From contig NZ_BRXR01000001.1 in the NCBI RefSeq assembly GCF_026012015.1, positions 4,489,501 through 4,553,500 of the forward strand: DNA of 64,000 bases, written 5' to 3'. The notes below the pieces were generated by a model. That model did no database searches, was not told the origin of the DNA, and saw only the letters and a program-made list of their open reading frames with translations. The stretch is from Clostridium omnivorum. Its GTDB lineage: Bacteria > Bacillota > Clostridia > Clostridiales > Clostridiaceae. Below, piece by piece: positions 8,799-17,887 of this stretch; position 1 is the stretch's first letter; each line of letters begins with the position of its first letter. The translations under genes were made by a program, and so were the position numbers.

Positions 8799-10901
8799 TT
8801 AATTAAAACAAATAAGTTTTGAACTATTTTCAATCTTAAGTAAAATTTCATTTTTAACTTTAATATCATCTGAATTTTTACTTAGTATAATATTTTTAGC
8901 TTCAGTATTTGCTACTTTAAGAAGCTCAATATCTTCTACAATGTCTGAAAGTAATAACTTGTCTACTCCGTGCTGCCTTATTCCAAATAGATCTCCACTG
9001 CCTCTGATTTTCATATCCTCTTCAGCTATATAAAATCCATCAGAACTTTTTTTCATTATTTCCATTCTTTTTTTTGTTACTTTATTTTTTATATCCGCAA
9101 TAAGAATGCAATATGATTTATGCTCGCCCCTACCAACTCTGCCTCTTAGCTGGTGAAGTTGTGATAGTCCAAACCTCTCAGCATTTTCAACAATCATCAT
9201 AGTAGCGTTTGGAACGTTTATTCCAACTTCAATTACAGTAGTGGATATTATTACTTTAGTTTCTCCACTTTTAAATCTATTCATAATCTCATCTTTAAGT
9301 TTACTTGGCATTTTACCATGTAATATTTCAGTTTGTATATGACTAAAATAATTTACTTTAAGTTCCTCATAAAGTTTTTCTACAGAACTCAAATCCAAAT
9401 CTTCATTATCCTCTACAAGTGGACATACAATATAAATTTGTCTTCCTTTATAAATCTCTTTTAAAGCAAATTCATAAGCTTCAGATTTATTCTCTTTAGA
9501 AATATATGTAGTATCAATACGCTGCCTGCCTGGTGGCAGTTCATTTATAATAGATACATCTAGGTCTCCATATAAGTAAAGTGCAAGTGTCCTAGGTATA
9601 GGAGTTGCAGTCATAACCAAAACATCTACATTTTTTCCTTTATTGAAAAGCTTGCTCCTCTGCATAACTCCAAATCTGTGCTGCTCATCTGTAACTATCA
9701 TACCTAAATTTTTAAATTCCACATTATCTTCTATTAAGGCATGTGTACCTATAATTATATCCACTAAGCCTTCCGAAAGTTCATTTTTTATATTTTGTTT
9801 TTCTTTTAAGCTTAGACTTCCACATAATAATTTAACATTCACATTAAATCCCTTTAAAATCTTTTGAACTTCATTATAATGTTGAGTAGCTAATATTTCC
9901 GTTGGAGCCATTAGAGCACACTGATAGCCATTTTTAACTACATTAAACATTGCAATTATTGCTACTATTGTCTTTCCACTTCCTACATCACCTTGAACTA
10001 ACCTGTTCATTGGAGTTTTTTTCTTCCCATCTAGAAGTATCTGTCTAACAACTAAACTTTGGGCATTGGTTAAAGTGAATGGAAGTTTTTCTTTAAGGTC
10101 ATTAAGTTCTGGTGCTATTTTGAAGGCAATACCTTCACAATTTCTATTTAGATAATCCTTAAGCATTAATATTTTTAACGAAAATGTAAATAACTCCTGA
10201 AACTTAAGTCTTCTTTTAGCTTCCAAAAGTGCTTCAAAGCTGCTAGGCTTATGAATATTTCTTACTGCATAGTCTAAATTACAAAATTTATATCTATCAA
10301 TAATATAATCTGGGAGATTTTCAATAATTTTTACCTGAGATAGTATACTACTAATTGCCTTGATAAAAAAGGAGTTATGAAGCGCCCCTTTTAAAGAGTA
10401 TTTTGGAGTAACCATGTAATTTGTATCATCAATCCCCAAGCTACTTGATTCATTTTTACTAAAAGCAACCTCATTACTATCACTAATATATCTATCACAA
10501 TTTGTTTCAACTGCTGCATTTACAATTACTATTTCTTTACTCTTACTATCTAATTTACCTGTAAGAATATAATCCCTACCAACAACAAATTTATTCTTCA
10601 TATAAGGCTGATTAAACCACTTTCCAACTATTTTTTCTTTACCTCGATTAAAAATTACAGTTGTAATAGTTTTACCAGTTCTAGTTCTAAAATCACTCTT
10701 AATAGCTGAAGCGCTACACTTAATCATTACCTTATCGCTAACTGAAGAGTTAAGGCTATTATTATTTAATTCAACTTTTTCATAATCTCTAGGAAAATAT
10801 AGTAGTAAATCCATTAATGTAAATATGCCACAATTATTAAGCTCTTTTTCTGTTTTAGGACCAACACCCTTTATACTCCCTATTGAGCAGTATAAATTCA
10901 T
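8799..10901 (-). CDS. recG: ATP-dependent DNA helicase RecG
   Basis: RecG remodels stalled replication forks and Holliday junctions. The 700-residue protein begins with a helix-hairpin region (SIGSIKGVGPKTEKEL) and an OB-like wedge, then the helicase core: Walker A QGDVGSGKTIVA, DEQH box (VTDEQHRFGVMQR), ATPIPRTLALYLYG, and the C-terminal QLRGRVGRG block. Length and order are normal. The ATG follows GAGGTGA. It sits downstream of the DAK phosphatase gene, which is separated by a terminator. Confidence 0.96.
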   Translation of the reverse strand: MNLYCSIGSIKGVGPKTEKELNNCGIFTLMDLLLYFPRDYEKVELNNNSLNSSVSDKVMIKCSASAIKSDFRTRTGKTITTVIFNRGKEKIVGKWFNQPYMKNKFVVGRDYILTGKLDSKSKEIVIVNAAVETNCDRYISDSNEVAFSKNESSSLGIDDTNYMVTPKYSLKGALHNSFFIKAISSILSQVKIIENLPDYIIDRYKFCNLDYAVRNIHKPSSFEALLEAKRRLKFQELFTFSLKILMLKDYLNRNCEGIAFKIAPELNDLKEKLPFTLTNAQSLVVRQILLDGKKKTPMNRLVQGDVGSGKTIVAIIAMFNVVKNGYQCALMAPTEILATQHYNEVQKILKGFNVNVKLLCGSLSLKEKQNIKNELSEGLVDIIIGTHALIEDNVEFKNLGMIVTDEQHRFGVMQRSKLFNKGKNVDVLVMTATPIPRTLALYLYGDLDVSIINELPPGRQRIDTTYISKENKSEAYEFALKEIYKGRQIYIVCPLVEDNEDLDLSSVEKLYEELKVNYFSHIQTEILHGKMPSKLKDEIMNRFKSGETKVIISTTVIEVGINVPNATMMIVENAERFGLSQLHQLRGRVGRGEHKSYCILIADIKNKVTKKRMEIMKKSSDGFYIAEEDMKIRGSGDLFGIRQHGVDKLLLSDIVEDIELLKVANTEAKNIILSKNSDDIKVKNEILLKIENSSKLICFN

Positions 10902-10931
10902 TAAATTTCACCTCATACTAAAATTAAATAA

Positions 10932-10952
10932 AAAAAGCCATTTAGGCTTTTT
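10932..10952 (-). terminator. Terminator between DAK phosphatase gene and recG
   Basis: AAAAAGCC and GGCTTTTT arms around ATTTA, directly after the stop of the upstream gene. recG may be expressed partly by read-through or from an internal promoter. Confidence 0.75.
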
Positions 10953-12605
10953 TTATTCAACTGATATTATAAAATAATATAGTGGTTGTTTACCATTATA
11001 ACATTGTACATCCATATCTGGATACTTTTCTTCTATCACTTCAATGAGCTCATTTACCTTTTGTTCTTCAGCATCTGCTCCAAAGAAAATTGTTATAAGT
11101 TCACTATCTTCATCACACATATTTTCTATAAGCTTTTCACATACTTCATAAGCATCCTTTCCAACTTCATTGATTTTTCCTTCAATAAGTCCAAGGATGT
11201 CTCCTTCTTCTATGGTTTTACCATCCATTTCTGTATCTCTAACAGCATATGTAATTTGTCCTGTTTTAACAGTTCCTATTGCATCTTTCATGCTATCAAC
11301 ATTATCTTCCAAAGTGCCCTCAGGGTTAAACATTGTAACTGAAGTTATACCTTGTGGAATAGTCTTTGTAGGCAAAACAATAACATTTTTATCTGTTAGC
11401 TCTGCTGCCTGAGAAGCAGCCATAATTATATTTTTATTATTTGGAAGAACGAAAATATTTTCTGCGTTCAAGTCATTTATACACTTTAAAATATCCTGAG
11501 TACTTGGGTTCATAGTTTGACCACCCTCAATAACGTAATCGACACCCAAGTCTTCAAAAATTTGCTTTACTCCTTCACCCATAGCTACAGCAATAAAACC
11601 ATATTTTTTTTCTTCCATTTCTTCTAAGCTTTTATCTTCTGATGAAACTGCTTTCTCTGTCAAAGATTCATCAAAAAGCAAATTTCTATGCTGTTCTCTC
11701 ATATTTTCAATCTTAATTTTAGAAAGTTCACCACGCTTTAAAGCTTTTGATAGAATTAGGCCTGGATCATTTGTATGTATATGAACCTTAACTACATCTT
11801 CGAGTCCCACGACTATCATAGAATCTCCATGTGGCTCTAAATCATTTCTAAATTCTTCTACATTTACATTATGTGCTTTAACAAAAAATTCAGTACAATA
11901 TCCGAATTTAATATCTTCTTCACTTATACTTCCTGCAGGAGTATAACTTACTTTTGACTTTTCATCTGTAAAATTAACTATTTCAGCTTTAATATTATCT
12001 TTTAAAGCTTCCATCATTCCCTTAAGAATAATTAAAAGACCCATACCTCCAGCATCAACCACTTTGGCTTTCTTTAAAACTGGTAAAATCTCTGGAGTTT
12101 TATTTAGCATAATTTCACTATGTTCACAAATATCTGTCATAAGTAAGGTAACGTCTGTATTTTGGCTCTTCACAGCGCTTTCACCAGCAGCTCTTATGAT
12201 AGTAAGAATTGTGCCTTCAGTAGGTCTCATTACAGCTTTATAAGCTGATTTTGAACCTTCAAGCATAGCATTTGCAAATTCTTCTGCATTAACCTCATTT
12301 TTATTTTCTAATCCTTTAGAAATTCCTCTAAAAATTTGGGATAATATAACTCCTGAATTTCCCCTTGCACCCATAAGAGCACCTTTAGCTAGCTTTTTAG
12401 AAACTTCTCCAATGGAATTAGATTGTATTCCTTCTATTTCGGTAACTGCAGCTCTAAATGTCATTGACATGTTAGTACCAGTATCTCCATCGGGAACAGG
12501 AAATACATTTAAAGAATTTACATATTCCTTTTGCTCCTCTAATTTATTAGAAGCATTTACTACCATATTATAGAAATGCTGCCCGTTGATTTTTAAGTGT
12601 TCCAT
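10953..12605 (-). CDS. DAK2/DhaL-domain protein (YloV/FakA type)
   Basis: This 550-residue protein has an N-terminal DhaL nucleotide-binding domain with NVFPVPDGDTGTNM, the Mg-ATP site, followed by a middle and a DegV-interacting-like C-terminal region (EQKVNELIEVIEEKYP near the end). In Firmicutes such proteins are fatty-acid kinase subunit FakA, working with a DegV-type FakB to phosphorylate fatty acids. No fakB is nearby. It is downstream of an Asp23-family gene, the same order as yloU-yloV in Bacillus. The ATG follows GAGGGGGT. Confidence 0.9.
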   Translation of the reverse strand: MEHLKINGQHFYNMVVNASNKLEEQKEYVNSLNVFPVPDGDTGTNMSMTFRAAVTEIEGIQSNSIGEVSKKLAKGALMGARGNSGVILSQIFRGISKGLENKNEVNAEEFANAMLEGSKSAYKAVMRPTEGTILTIIRAAGESAVKSQNTDVTLLMTDICEHSEIMLNKTPEILPVLKKAKVVDAGGMGLLIILKGMMEALKDNIKAEIVNFTDEKSKVSYTPAGSISEEDIKFGYCTEFFVKAHNVNVEEFRNDLEPHGDSMIVVGLEDVVKVHIHTNDPGLILSKALKRGELSKIKIENMREQHRNLLFDESLTEKAVSSEDKSLEEMEEKKYGFIAVAMGEGVKQIFEDLGVDYVIEGGQTMNPSTQDILKCINDLNAENIFVLPNNKNIIMAASQAAELTDKNVIVLPTKTIPQGITSVTMFNPEGTLEDNVDSMKDAIGTVKTGQITYAVRDTEMDGKTIEEGDILGLIEGKINEVGKDAYEVCEKLIENMCDEDSELITIFFGADAEEQKVNELIEVIEEKYPDMDVQCYNGKQPLYYFIISVE

Positions 12606-12621
12606 TTACATAGTACCCCCT

Positions 12622-12972
12622 CTAGACTCTAACACCTTGAACATTTACTGTAACGCTTGCTACTTTTAATCCTGAATAGTTTTCTACGTTGTATTTTATC
12701 TTTTGAATTATATTATTTGCAATTACAGAAATTTTAGTTCCATATTCAACAATTATATATAATTCTATAAGCAGACTTTCGTCTTTGTTGTGAATTTTAA
12801 CTCCTTTACTCAAACTTTCGCCCTTTAATAGAACCCATAGTCCATCGGTAGCATTTTTTGACGCCATTCCAACAACACCATAGCATTCCATTGTAGATAC
12901 TCCAACTATATTAGCTACTACTTCTTCTGAATAATTAATATAACCATATTCGTTGGCAATATTACCTATCAT
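12622..12972 (-). CDS. Asp23/Gls24 family protein
   Basis: This 116-residue Asp23/Gls24 (YloU-type) protein is cytoplasmic, with the family motifs INYSEEVVANIVGVSTMECYGVVG and a VTVNVQGVRV end. Family members are linked to envelope stress. The ATG follows AGGAGGGATATT. It leads the unit with the DAK-domain gene 16 bases downstream, and is divergent from rpmB, as in Bacillus. Confidence 0.9.
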   Translation of the reverse strand: MIGNIANEYGYINYSEEVVANIVGVSTMECYGVVGMASKNATDGLWVLLKGESLSKGVKIHNKDESLLIELYIIVEYGTKISVIANNIIQKIKYNVENYSGLKVASVTVNVQGVRV

Positions 12973-13008
12973 AATATCCCTCCTAAATATAAAACAACCA
13001 TATAGTCT

Positions 13009-13037
13009 ATTTTATATTAAATATCTGATTTATTCAA
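13009..13037 (-). promoter_or_regulatory. asp23-family gene promoter
   Basis: Minus strand TTGAAT, 17 bases, TAAAAT, about 35 bases before the Asp23-family start. Confidence 0.5.
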
Positions 13038-13086
13038 GAAATTTAATATTTATCATGAAAGTTTTACTAATAATTTTATATTTCTA

Positions 13087-13116
13087 TTGCAAATAATAGG
13101 TTATATATGATAAAAT
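13087..13116 (+). promoter_or_regulatory. rpmB promoter
   Basis: TTGCAA, 18 bases, TAAAAT on the plus strand, about 55 bases before the rpmB start. The -10 is preceded by TATGA, giving some extended character. Confidence 0.5.
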
Positions 13117-13172
13117 AAACGTGTTTGAATTGAGAAGGACTAATCTTCACAATTGCCAAGGAGGTGTTTTGG

Positions 13173-13364
13173 ATGTCAAGAAGATGTGAAATATGCAATA
13201 AAGGTGTTATGTCAGGACAACAAGCCAGCCACTCCAATCGTAAGACTAAGAGAAAGTGGGCTCCAAACCTTAGAAGCGTAAAAGCTATAGTTAGCGGAAC
13301 ACCTAGAACTATACATGTTTGTACAAGATGTTTACGTTCAGGGAAAGTACAACGCGCTATATAA
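13173..13364 (+). CDS. rpmB: 50S ribosomal protein L28
   Basis: This 63-residue large-subunit protein begins MSRRCEICNKGVMSGQQ. Four cysteines (CEIC and CTRC) keep the zinc-binding form. The ATG at 13173 follows AAGGAGGTG; the GTG at 13164 is part of that ribosome-binding site. It is alone on the plus strand, opposite spoVM and thiN, as in Bacillus. Confidence 0.96.
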   Translation: MSRRCEICNKGVMSGQQASHSNRKTKRKWAPNLRSVKAIVSGTPRTIHVCTRCLRSGKVQRAI

Positions 13365-13369
13365 TAATA

Positions 13370-13401
13370 AAAAATGCAGTTGTTTAACAATTGCATTTTT
13401 T
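13370..13401 (+). terminator. Terminator after rpmB
   Basis: TGCAGTTGTT and AACAATTGCA arms (one G-T pair) with a T-run downstream. Minus-strand transcripts from spoVM run into the same hairpin. Confidence 0.75.
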
Positions 13402-13420
13402 ATTACTTTTTTGACATATT

Positions 13421-13489
13421 TTATTTTCTTCTAAAGAATTTAATAATTGAAGATAAAAACTTAGGTAGTTTAATAGCAATAATTCTCAT
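13421..13489 (-). CDS. spoVM: Stage V sporulation protein SpoVM
   Basis: This is a 22-residue amphipathic peptide, MRIIAIKLPKFLSSIIKFF followed by RRK, encoded by ATG to TAA with a perfect AAAGGAGGAT upstream. In Bacillus SpoVM (26 residues, also with an IKLPKFL core) lies on the convex forespore membrane and anchors SpoIVA and the coat. The shared IKLPKFL core, basic C-terminus, size and position between thiN and rpmB match that gene exactly. It is shorter by four residues. It is probably co-transcribed with the small membrane protein gene 12 bases upstream. Confidence 0.93.
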   Translation of the reverse strand: MRIIAIKLPKFLSSIIKFFRRK

Positions 13490-13500
13490 ATAATCCTCCT

Positions 13501-13668
13501 TTAATGATGAGAGTGTTCAATTATATACCAACCAGCAAATATGAGTCCCGCTCCTACCGCTATAATCCATCCCCAAATGGGAACAATAAATGTTAAAACA
13601 ATTCCTACGCCAACAGCCCCGACAATCCACCCTATGTTCACTTTTTTGTTATATCTTTTTTTAGACAT
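13501..13668 (-). CDS. Small two-helix membrane protein
   Basis: This 55-residue protein has a basic N-terminus (MSKKRYNKK), two closely spaced hydrophobic segments rich in Gly, Val and Ile, and an EHSHH tail. The ATG at 13668 follows GAGGGGATAATA; a longer in-frame start upstream has no such site. I do not recognise the family. Being 12 bases ahead of spoVM suggests co-expression and possibly a sporulation role; that is inference. Confidence 0.65.
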   Translation of the reverse strand: MSKKRYNKKVNIGWIVGAVGVGIVLTFIVPIWGWIIAVGAGLIFAGWYIIEHSHH

Positions 13669-13740
13669 TATTATCCCCTCAACACATTTGTTCAATATTA
13701 GTATATGATTAGTTATGATAATTGTTACAATTAAAATAAA

Positions 13741-13768
13741 AAAACCTGCATTAAAAAATACAGGTTTT
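13741..13768 (-). terminator. Terminator after thiN
   Basis: AAAACCTG and CAGGTTTT arms, extended by AT pairs and a G-T pair, with a T-rich tail on the minus strand. It separates the ylo-type operon from the spoVM unit. Confidence 0.75.
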
Positions 13769-13785
13769 AAAATTCTTTCATTATA

Positions 13786-14421
13786 TTAATCTTTGCTTTC
13801 AATAACTAAAAGCGTACCGCTTGTAAAAGTAATGATTACTTCTTCTTCTTTAAATTCATTAGAAATGGTTAATCCATCTCCGATAGTTAGCTTATAATTA
13901 TTAAGATTAAACTTAGATCCAGATATGCTTAGATTATCAACAGTTTCATCAAATGCAAATAATGAAAAGGTATCACCCTTAGCTCCATGAATCTTAACAG
14001 TTTCTCTTGATAAAAAAATCTTGTTATTATTATCAATAATATAACCAGTTATGCCATTTTCAATGCAGTCAAGCAGAACACCTATATTTCCAATAGAATG
14101 ATCTAATCTCGTACCAGTACATCCTAAAAAGGAAATATGAGATATTCCAAGCTCTAATGCCTTCATGAAGGCTAACTTAGTGTCAGTAAAATCCTTATCC
14201 TTTGGAAACTTTTCAATTTTTGTACTAGATATTTTAAAAAACTCAAAAGCCTCTTTACTTACTGAATCAAAGTCCCCCATTAAAAAATCAGGTAAAACAT
14301 TCTCTTTGTATAAAAAATCAGCACCACTGTCAGCACATATTAAATAATCACTATCGGATAATTCTCTTCTTAGTAAATCTATTGGAGGTGGTGTACCACC
14401 AGATAAAACTACAGCTTTCAT
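13786..14421 (-). CDS. thiN: Thiamine pyrophosphokinase
   Basis: It transfers pyrophosphate from ATP to thiamine to give the active cofactor. The 211-residue protein carries the family motifs CADSGADFLY, PDFLMGDFDS and PKDKDFTDTKLA, then GCTGTRLDHSIGNIG. The ATG follows AAGGGAATT. Its start is one base from the rpe stop, so translation is probably coupled. It is the last gene of the operon before a terminator. No TPP riboswitch is seen. Confidence 0.94.
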   Translation of the reverse strand: MKAVVLSGGTPPPIDLLRRELSDSDYLICADSGADFLYKENVLPDFLMGDFDSVSKEAFEFFKISSTKIEKFPKDKDFTDTKLAFMKALELGISHISFLGCTGTRLDHSIGNIGVLLDCIENGITGYIIDNNNKIFLSRETVKIHGAKGDTFSLFAFDETVDNLSISGSKFNLNNYKLTIGDGLTISNEFKEEEVIITFTSGTLLVIESKD

Positions 14422-14422
14422 A

Positions 14423-15073
14423 TTAGAATTCCCTTTTTATTATTTCAATGTTTTCCTTTATTTCGCCGCCTTTAAATACTGCAGAACCTGCGACCAAAAC
14501 ATTTGCTCCTGCAGATTTTAGTTCTTTTATGTTTGACGCATCTACTCCACCATCGACTTCAATTAGAAGATTATTATTATATTTTTCTGCTAAAGCTTTT
14601 ACCTCTCTAATTTTATCTAGCGCATAACCAATAAATTTTTGGCCACCAAATCCGGGATTTACACTCATAATAAGAACCATATCAAGCTGTGGAATTAAAT
14701 GCTTGATATTTTCCACTGGCGTTGCTGGGTTTAGTGCAACTGCTGCTTTAACACCAAAGCTTTTAATATAATTTATTGTTCTATCTAAATGTTTATCAGC
14801 TTCAAAGTGAACAGTTATAATATCTGCTCCTGCCTTTACAAAGTCCTCTATATATCTAGAAGGCTCCTCAATCATAAGATGTACATCAAAAGTTAGCTTC
14901 GTTAGATTTCTAATACTCTTAATAACTGGTATACCAAAGGATATATTAGGTACAAACATACCATCCATTACATCTATGTGTACTATATCTGCTCCGTACA
15001 TTTCCAATGCTTTTACATCTTCACCTAATTTTGAAAAGTCTGCAGAAAGTATTGAAGGTGCTAATTGTATCAT
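14423..15073 (-). CDS. rpe: Ribulose-phosphate 3-epimerase
   Basis: It interconverts ribulose 5-phosphate and xylulose 5-phosphate in the pentose phosphate pathway. The 216-residue TIM barrel starts IQLAPSILSADFSKLG and contains VHIDVMDGMFVPNISFG (metal-binding His and Asp), VNPGFGGQKF and EVDGGV. Its first codons overlap the rsgA stop by four bases (ATGA), a sign of coupled translation. Confidence 0.96.
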   Translation of the reverse strand: MIQLAPSILSADFSKLGEDVKALEMYGADIVHIDVMDGMFVPNISFGIPVIKSIRNLTKLTFDVHLMIEEPSRYIEDFVKAGADIITVHFEADKHLDRTINYIKSFGVKAAVALNPATPVENIKHLIPQLDMVLIMSVNPGFGGQKFIGYALDKIREVKALAEKYNNNLLIEVDGGVDASNIKELKSAGANVLVAGSAVFKGGEIKENIEIIKREF

Positions 15074-15936
15074 CTCTTGTTCCTCCCATTCAAAATTTCT
15101 TCTAAAGTTTTTACATAAAAATCATATCTTTCTTTTGCTATGATTTTATCTTCAACAGCTTCTTTCACTGCACAGCTAGGTTCTTTATAATGCATGCAGC
15201 CCGTAAATTTACAGTTATCCATATGGTCATCAAATTCAGGAAAACAAAGCTGAAGTTTTTCCTTTGTAATAAAATCCATGCTTAATGAAGAAAAGCCTGG
15301 CGTATCTACAATATAACCTTTATACACCTCAATGAGTTCGCAATGTCTTGTTGTATGCTTGCCCCTACCTAGTTTCTCACTAATCTCTCCTGTTTTCATT
15401 AGCTCTTTTCCTGTAAGTCTGTTTAAAATAGTGGATTTACCTACACCTGAAGGTCCACATAATACTGTAACATTGTCCTCCAGCATATTCTCTAGGTGGC
15501 TTAAGCCTATTCCCTCTCTTGCATTTAAATAATGAACCTGGTAGCTAGCTTTTTCAAACATTTCAGCGGTAGTATTTAGCTCATTTATATCTGCCAAATC
15601 TACCTTATTAAAGCAAATTATTGGTCTAATATTATTAAATTCGCATAATATAATAAATCTATTTAACAAATCCAAATTTAAATCTGGGTCTTTCAGAGTA
15701 AAAATAACATATGCTTGAGTTACATTAGCAACTGGGGGCCTAAGCAGCTCGCTGCTGCGTTGATTTACGCCTTCAATTACTCCCTTTTTCCCTTGCATGG
15801 CTATTTTCACCCTATCACCCACCATAGGGGTAAGTTCAGTATGCCTGAACTTACCCCTAGCTTTACATTCAATTATTTCATTATCAACTTTTACATAGTA
15901 AAATCCTGCTATACCTTTTACGATTATTCCTTCCAT
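15070..15936 (-). CDS. rsgA: Ribosome small subunit GTPase RsgA
   Basis: RsgA is a late 30S assembly GTPase. The 288-residue protein has an N-terminal OB fold, then the circularly permuted GTPase order: FNKVDL (G4) before GPSGVGKST (G1) and DTPGF (G3). The C-terminal zinc knuckle region NCKFTGCMHYKEPSC is present. The ATG at 15936 follows AGGAGGACCT; the longer frame upstream is not supported. It lies between prkC and rpe as in Bacillus. Confidence 0.95.
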   Translation of the reverse strand: MEGIIVKGIAGFYYVKVDNEIIECKARGKFRHTELTPMVGDRVKIAMQGKKGVIEGVNQRSSELLRPPVANVTQAYVIFTLKDPDLNLDLLNRFIILCEFNNIRPIICFNKVDLADINELNTTAEMFEKASYQVHYLNAREGIGLSHLENMLEDNVTVLCGPSGVGKSTILNRLTGKELMKTGEISEKLGRGKHTTRHCELIEVYKGYIVDTPGFSSLSMDFITKEKLQLCFPEFDDHMDNCKFTGCMHYKEPSCAVKEAVEDKIIAKERYDFYVKTLEEILNGRNKR

Positions 15937-15967
15937 AGGTCCTCCTGAATTAAACCCCTTCATAAAT

Positions 15968-17887
15968 TTAGTGAGTAGTAGTTGTTGGTGGTGGAGTTTG
16001 TTCTGGTGCCTGAGCTTTTAAAGTAATCTTTGTTCCTTTATCAACTGAACCTGCACCTGGATTCTGTGCTATTACTATGTCATCAGGTTTCCCTGAAGCT
16101 GTAATATCAGCATCAGTAAATCCTAAGGCCTTTAATTGATTTATTGCATCTTGAAGTTTAGTTTTACTTCCTACAAAATCTGGAATATTGATTTTTACTG
16201 GTGCTACATAAACATAGTAAGTAATATCTACAGGAGTCTGCTCTTTAACATTAGGAGCACCAGGATCGATACTTTGGGATTTAACTTTATTATTTAAATT
16301 TGGATCACTTGTTTCTACTTTAGTTTGATTTCCCATTTTAAGACTAGCAGCATTTAATAACGCTGTTGCTTCATCTAAGGATCTGTTCATAATATTAGGT
16401 ACTTTTGCATACTTAACTTCTGGCCCTTTACTTACAATTAAATTAATAGGTGTTCCTTCTGCAACTTCTGCATCTGCCTGTGGGTCTTGGCTAATTACGT
16501 TATCTTTTGGAACAGTATCATTAAAATCAGAACCAATGTTACCAACCTTATATCCACTATTTGTAATAATGTCTTTTGCTGTATTAATATCATAATCCTT
16601 AAGAAGAGGCACTTTAGACTTCTTTGGTCCATTACTTAATATAACTCTAACTTCCGAATTTGCTTTTACGCTAGTTCCCTCATCTGGAGATACAGCAATA
16701 ACAGTACCTTCTGGCTGGTCGCTCTTATCTCTGCCGCCTAAAACATATTTTAATCCTAAATCTTCAAGAGCCTTCTTTGCTTCTGCCTCTGTCTTGCCCT
16801 TAATAGTTGGAACAGTTACATCTTTGCTTGTTAAACTGTTATTATTTGTTTTTGTTTTAGATAGTAATACACCAGAAATAATTCCTACTGCGGCTACAAG
16901 TATAGCTATTAAGACTCCAATTAATATCTTCTTTGTCTTATTTGATACTTTCTTTTTACCATCTCTATCATAATCATCATATTCATCATCTTCATCATCT
17001 TCACTCAATACTGGCTGCATTATTCTAGTATGCTCATCTTCATGATTTTCGCTTGTTATTATGCAATTAGAATTATTTTTAATTCTATGCAAATCCATAA
17101 GCATATCCTTAACAGTCTGATATCTTCTTATTGGTTCTTTTTCAATAGCCTTTAGGATTAACGCATTCATACTGTCAGGAATGTTTCCATTTAATTGTTT
17201 TGGAGGCACTACTGGTTCTTGAATATGCTTTAGTGCCACAGAAACTGGACTTTCAGCATCATAAGGGACTCTTCCAGTTACCATTTCATACATAACGATA
17301 CCAAGTGAATATATATCAGTTCTTCCATCTACAAAGCTTCCTTTAGCTTGTTCAGGAGAAAAGTAATGGGCAGATCCCATAACCTTGCTGGAGTTTGTAA
17401 TAGTTACTGAACTTGAAGCTTTTGCAATTCCAAAGTCTGTAACCTTTACTGTTCCATCTTCAGTGACTAATATATTTTGAGGTTTTATATCTCTATGTAC
17501 AATGTTATTTTTATGTGCACATTCTAGTGCTTTAGCTATTTGTATAGCCATATCTAATGCACGTTGATAGTCTAATTTTCCATTTTCAATTATTATTTCC
17601 TTTAAAGTTTTACCTTTTACATATTCCATTACGATGTAATTTATGTTTCCTTGTGATCCTACATCATAGATATTTACAATGTTATTATCAGAAAAACTGG
17701 CAGCTGCAGTAGCTTCCCTTTTAAATTTATCAACAAAATCTTTATCTTTAGTATATTCTTCCTTAAGAATCTTTACTGAGACATACCTATTTAATAAATG
17801 GCATTTAGCTTTATATACCTCTGCCATGCCTCCTTCACCAATTTTCTCAAGGAGTTCATACCTATTACCTAGTAAAGTACCTATCAT
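15968..17887 (-). CDS. prkC: Serine/threonine protein kinase with PASTA domains
   Basis: This 639-residue membrane kinase senses cell-wall fragments through extracellular PASTA repeats. Residues 1-270 are the kinase: IGEGGMAEVYKA loop, VKIL lysine, IVHRDIKPQN and VTDFGIAKA. An acidic linker with Thr residues (autophosphorylation-like) follows, then one membrane helix near 325-350. Four PASTA repeats occupy the rest, and the end is a Pro/Thr tail. The ATG at 17887 follows GGGAGA and lies inside the stp 3' end (23-base overlap), so kinase and phosphatase are coupled. Confidence 0.95.
   Translation of the reverse strand: MIGTLLGNRYELLEKIGEGGMAEVYKAKCHLLNRYVSVKILKEEYTKDKDFVDKFKREATAAASFSDNNIVNIYDVGSQGNINYIVMEYVKGKTLKEIIIENGKLDYQRALDMAIQIAKALECAHKNNIVHRDIKPQNILVTEDGTVKVTDFGIAKASSSVTITNSSKVMGSAHYFSPEQAKGSFVDGRTDIYSLGIVMYEMVTGRVPYDAESPVSVALKHIQEPVVPPKQLNGNIPDSMNALILKAIEKEPIRRYQTVKDMLMDLHRIKNNSNCIITSENHEDEHTRIMQPVLSEDDEDDEYDDYDRDGKKKVSNKTKKILIGVLIAILVAAVGIISGVLLSKTKTNNNSLTSKDVTVPTIKGKTEAEAKKALEDLGLKYVLGGRDKSDQPEGTVIAVSPDEGTSVKANSEVRVILSNGPKKSKVPLLKDYDINTAKDIITNSGYKVGNIGSDFNDTVPKDNVISQDPQADAEVAEGTPINLIVSKGPEVKYAKVPNIMNRSLDEATALLNAASLKMGNQTKVETSDPNLNNKVKSQSIDPGAPNVKEQTPVDITYYVYVAPVKINIPDFVGSKTKLQDAINQLKALGFTDADITASGKPDDIVIAQNPGAGSVDKGTKITLKAQAPEQTPPPTTTTH

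Noticed and set aside
10986-11342. 118-codon plus-strand ORF inside the DAK-domain gene
   Set aside because: It is the antisense shadow of a strongly conserved gene, has no ribosome-binding site and has the composition of a reverse frame.
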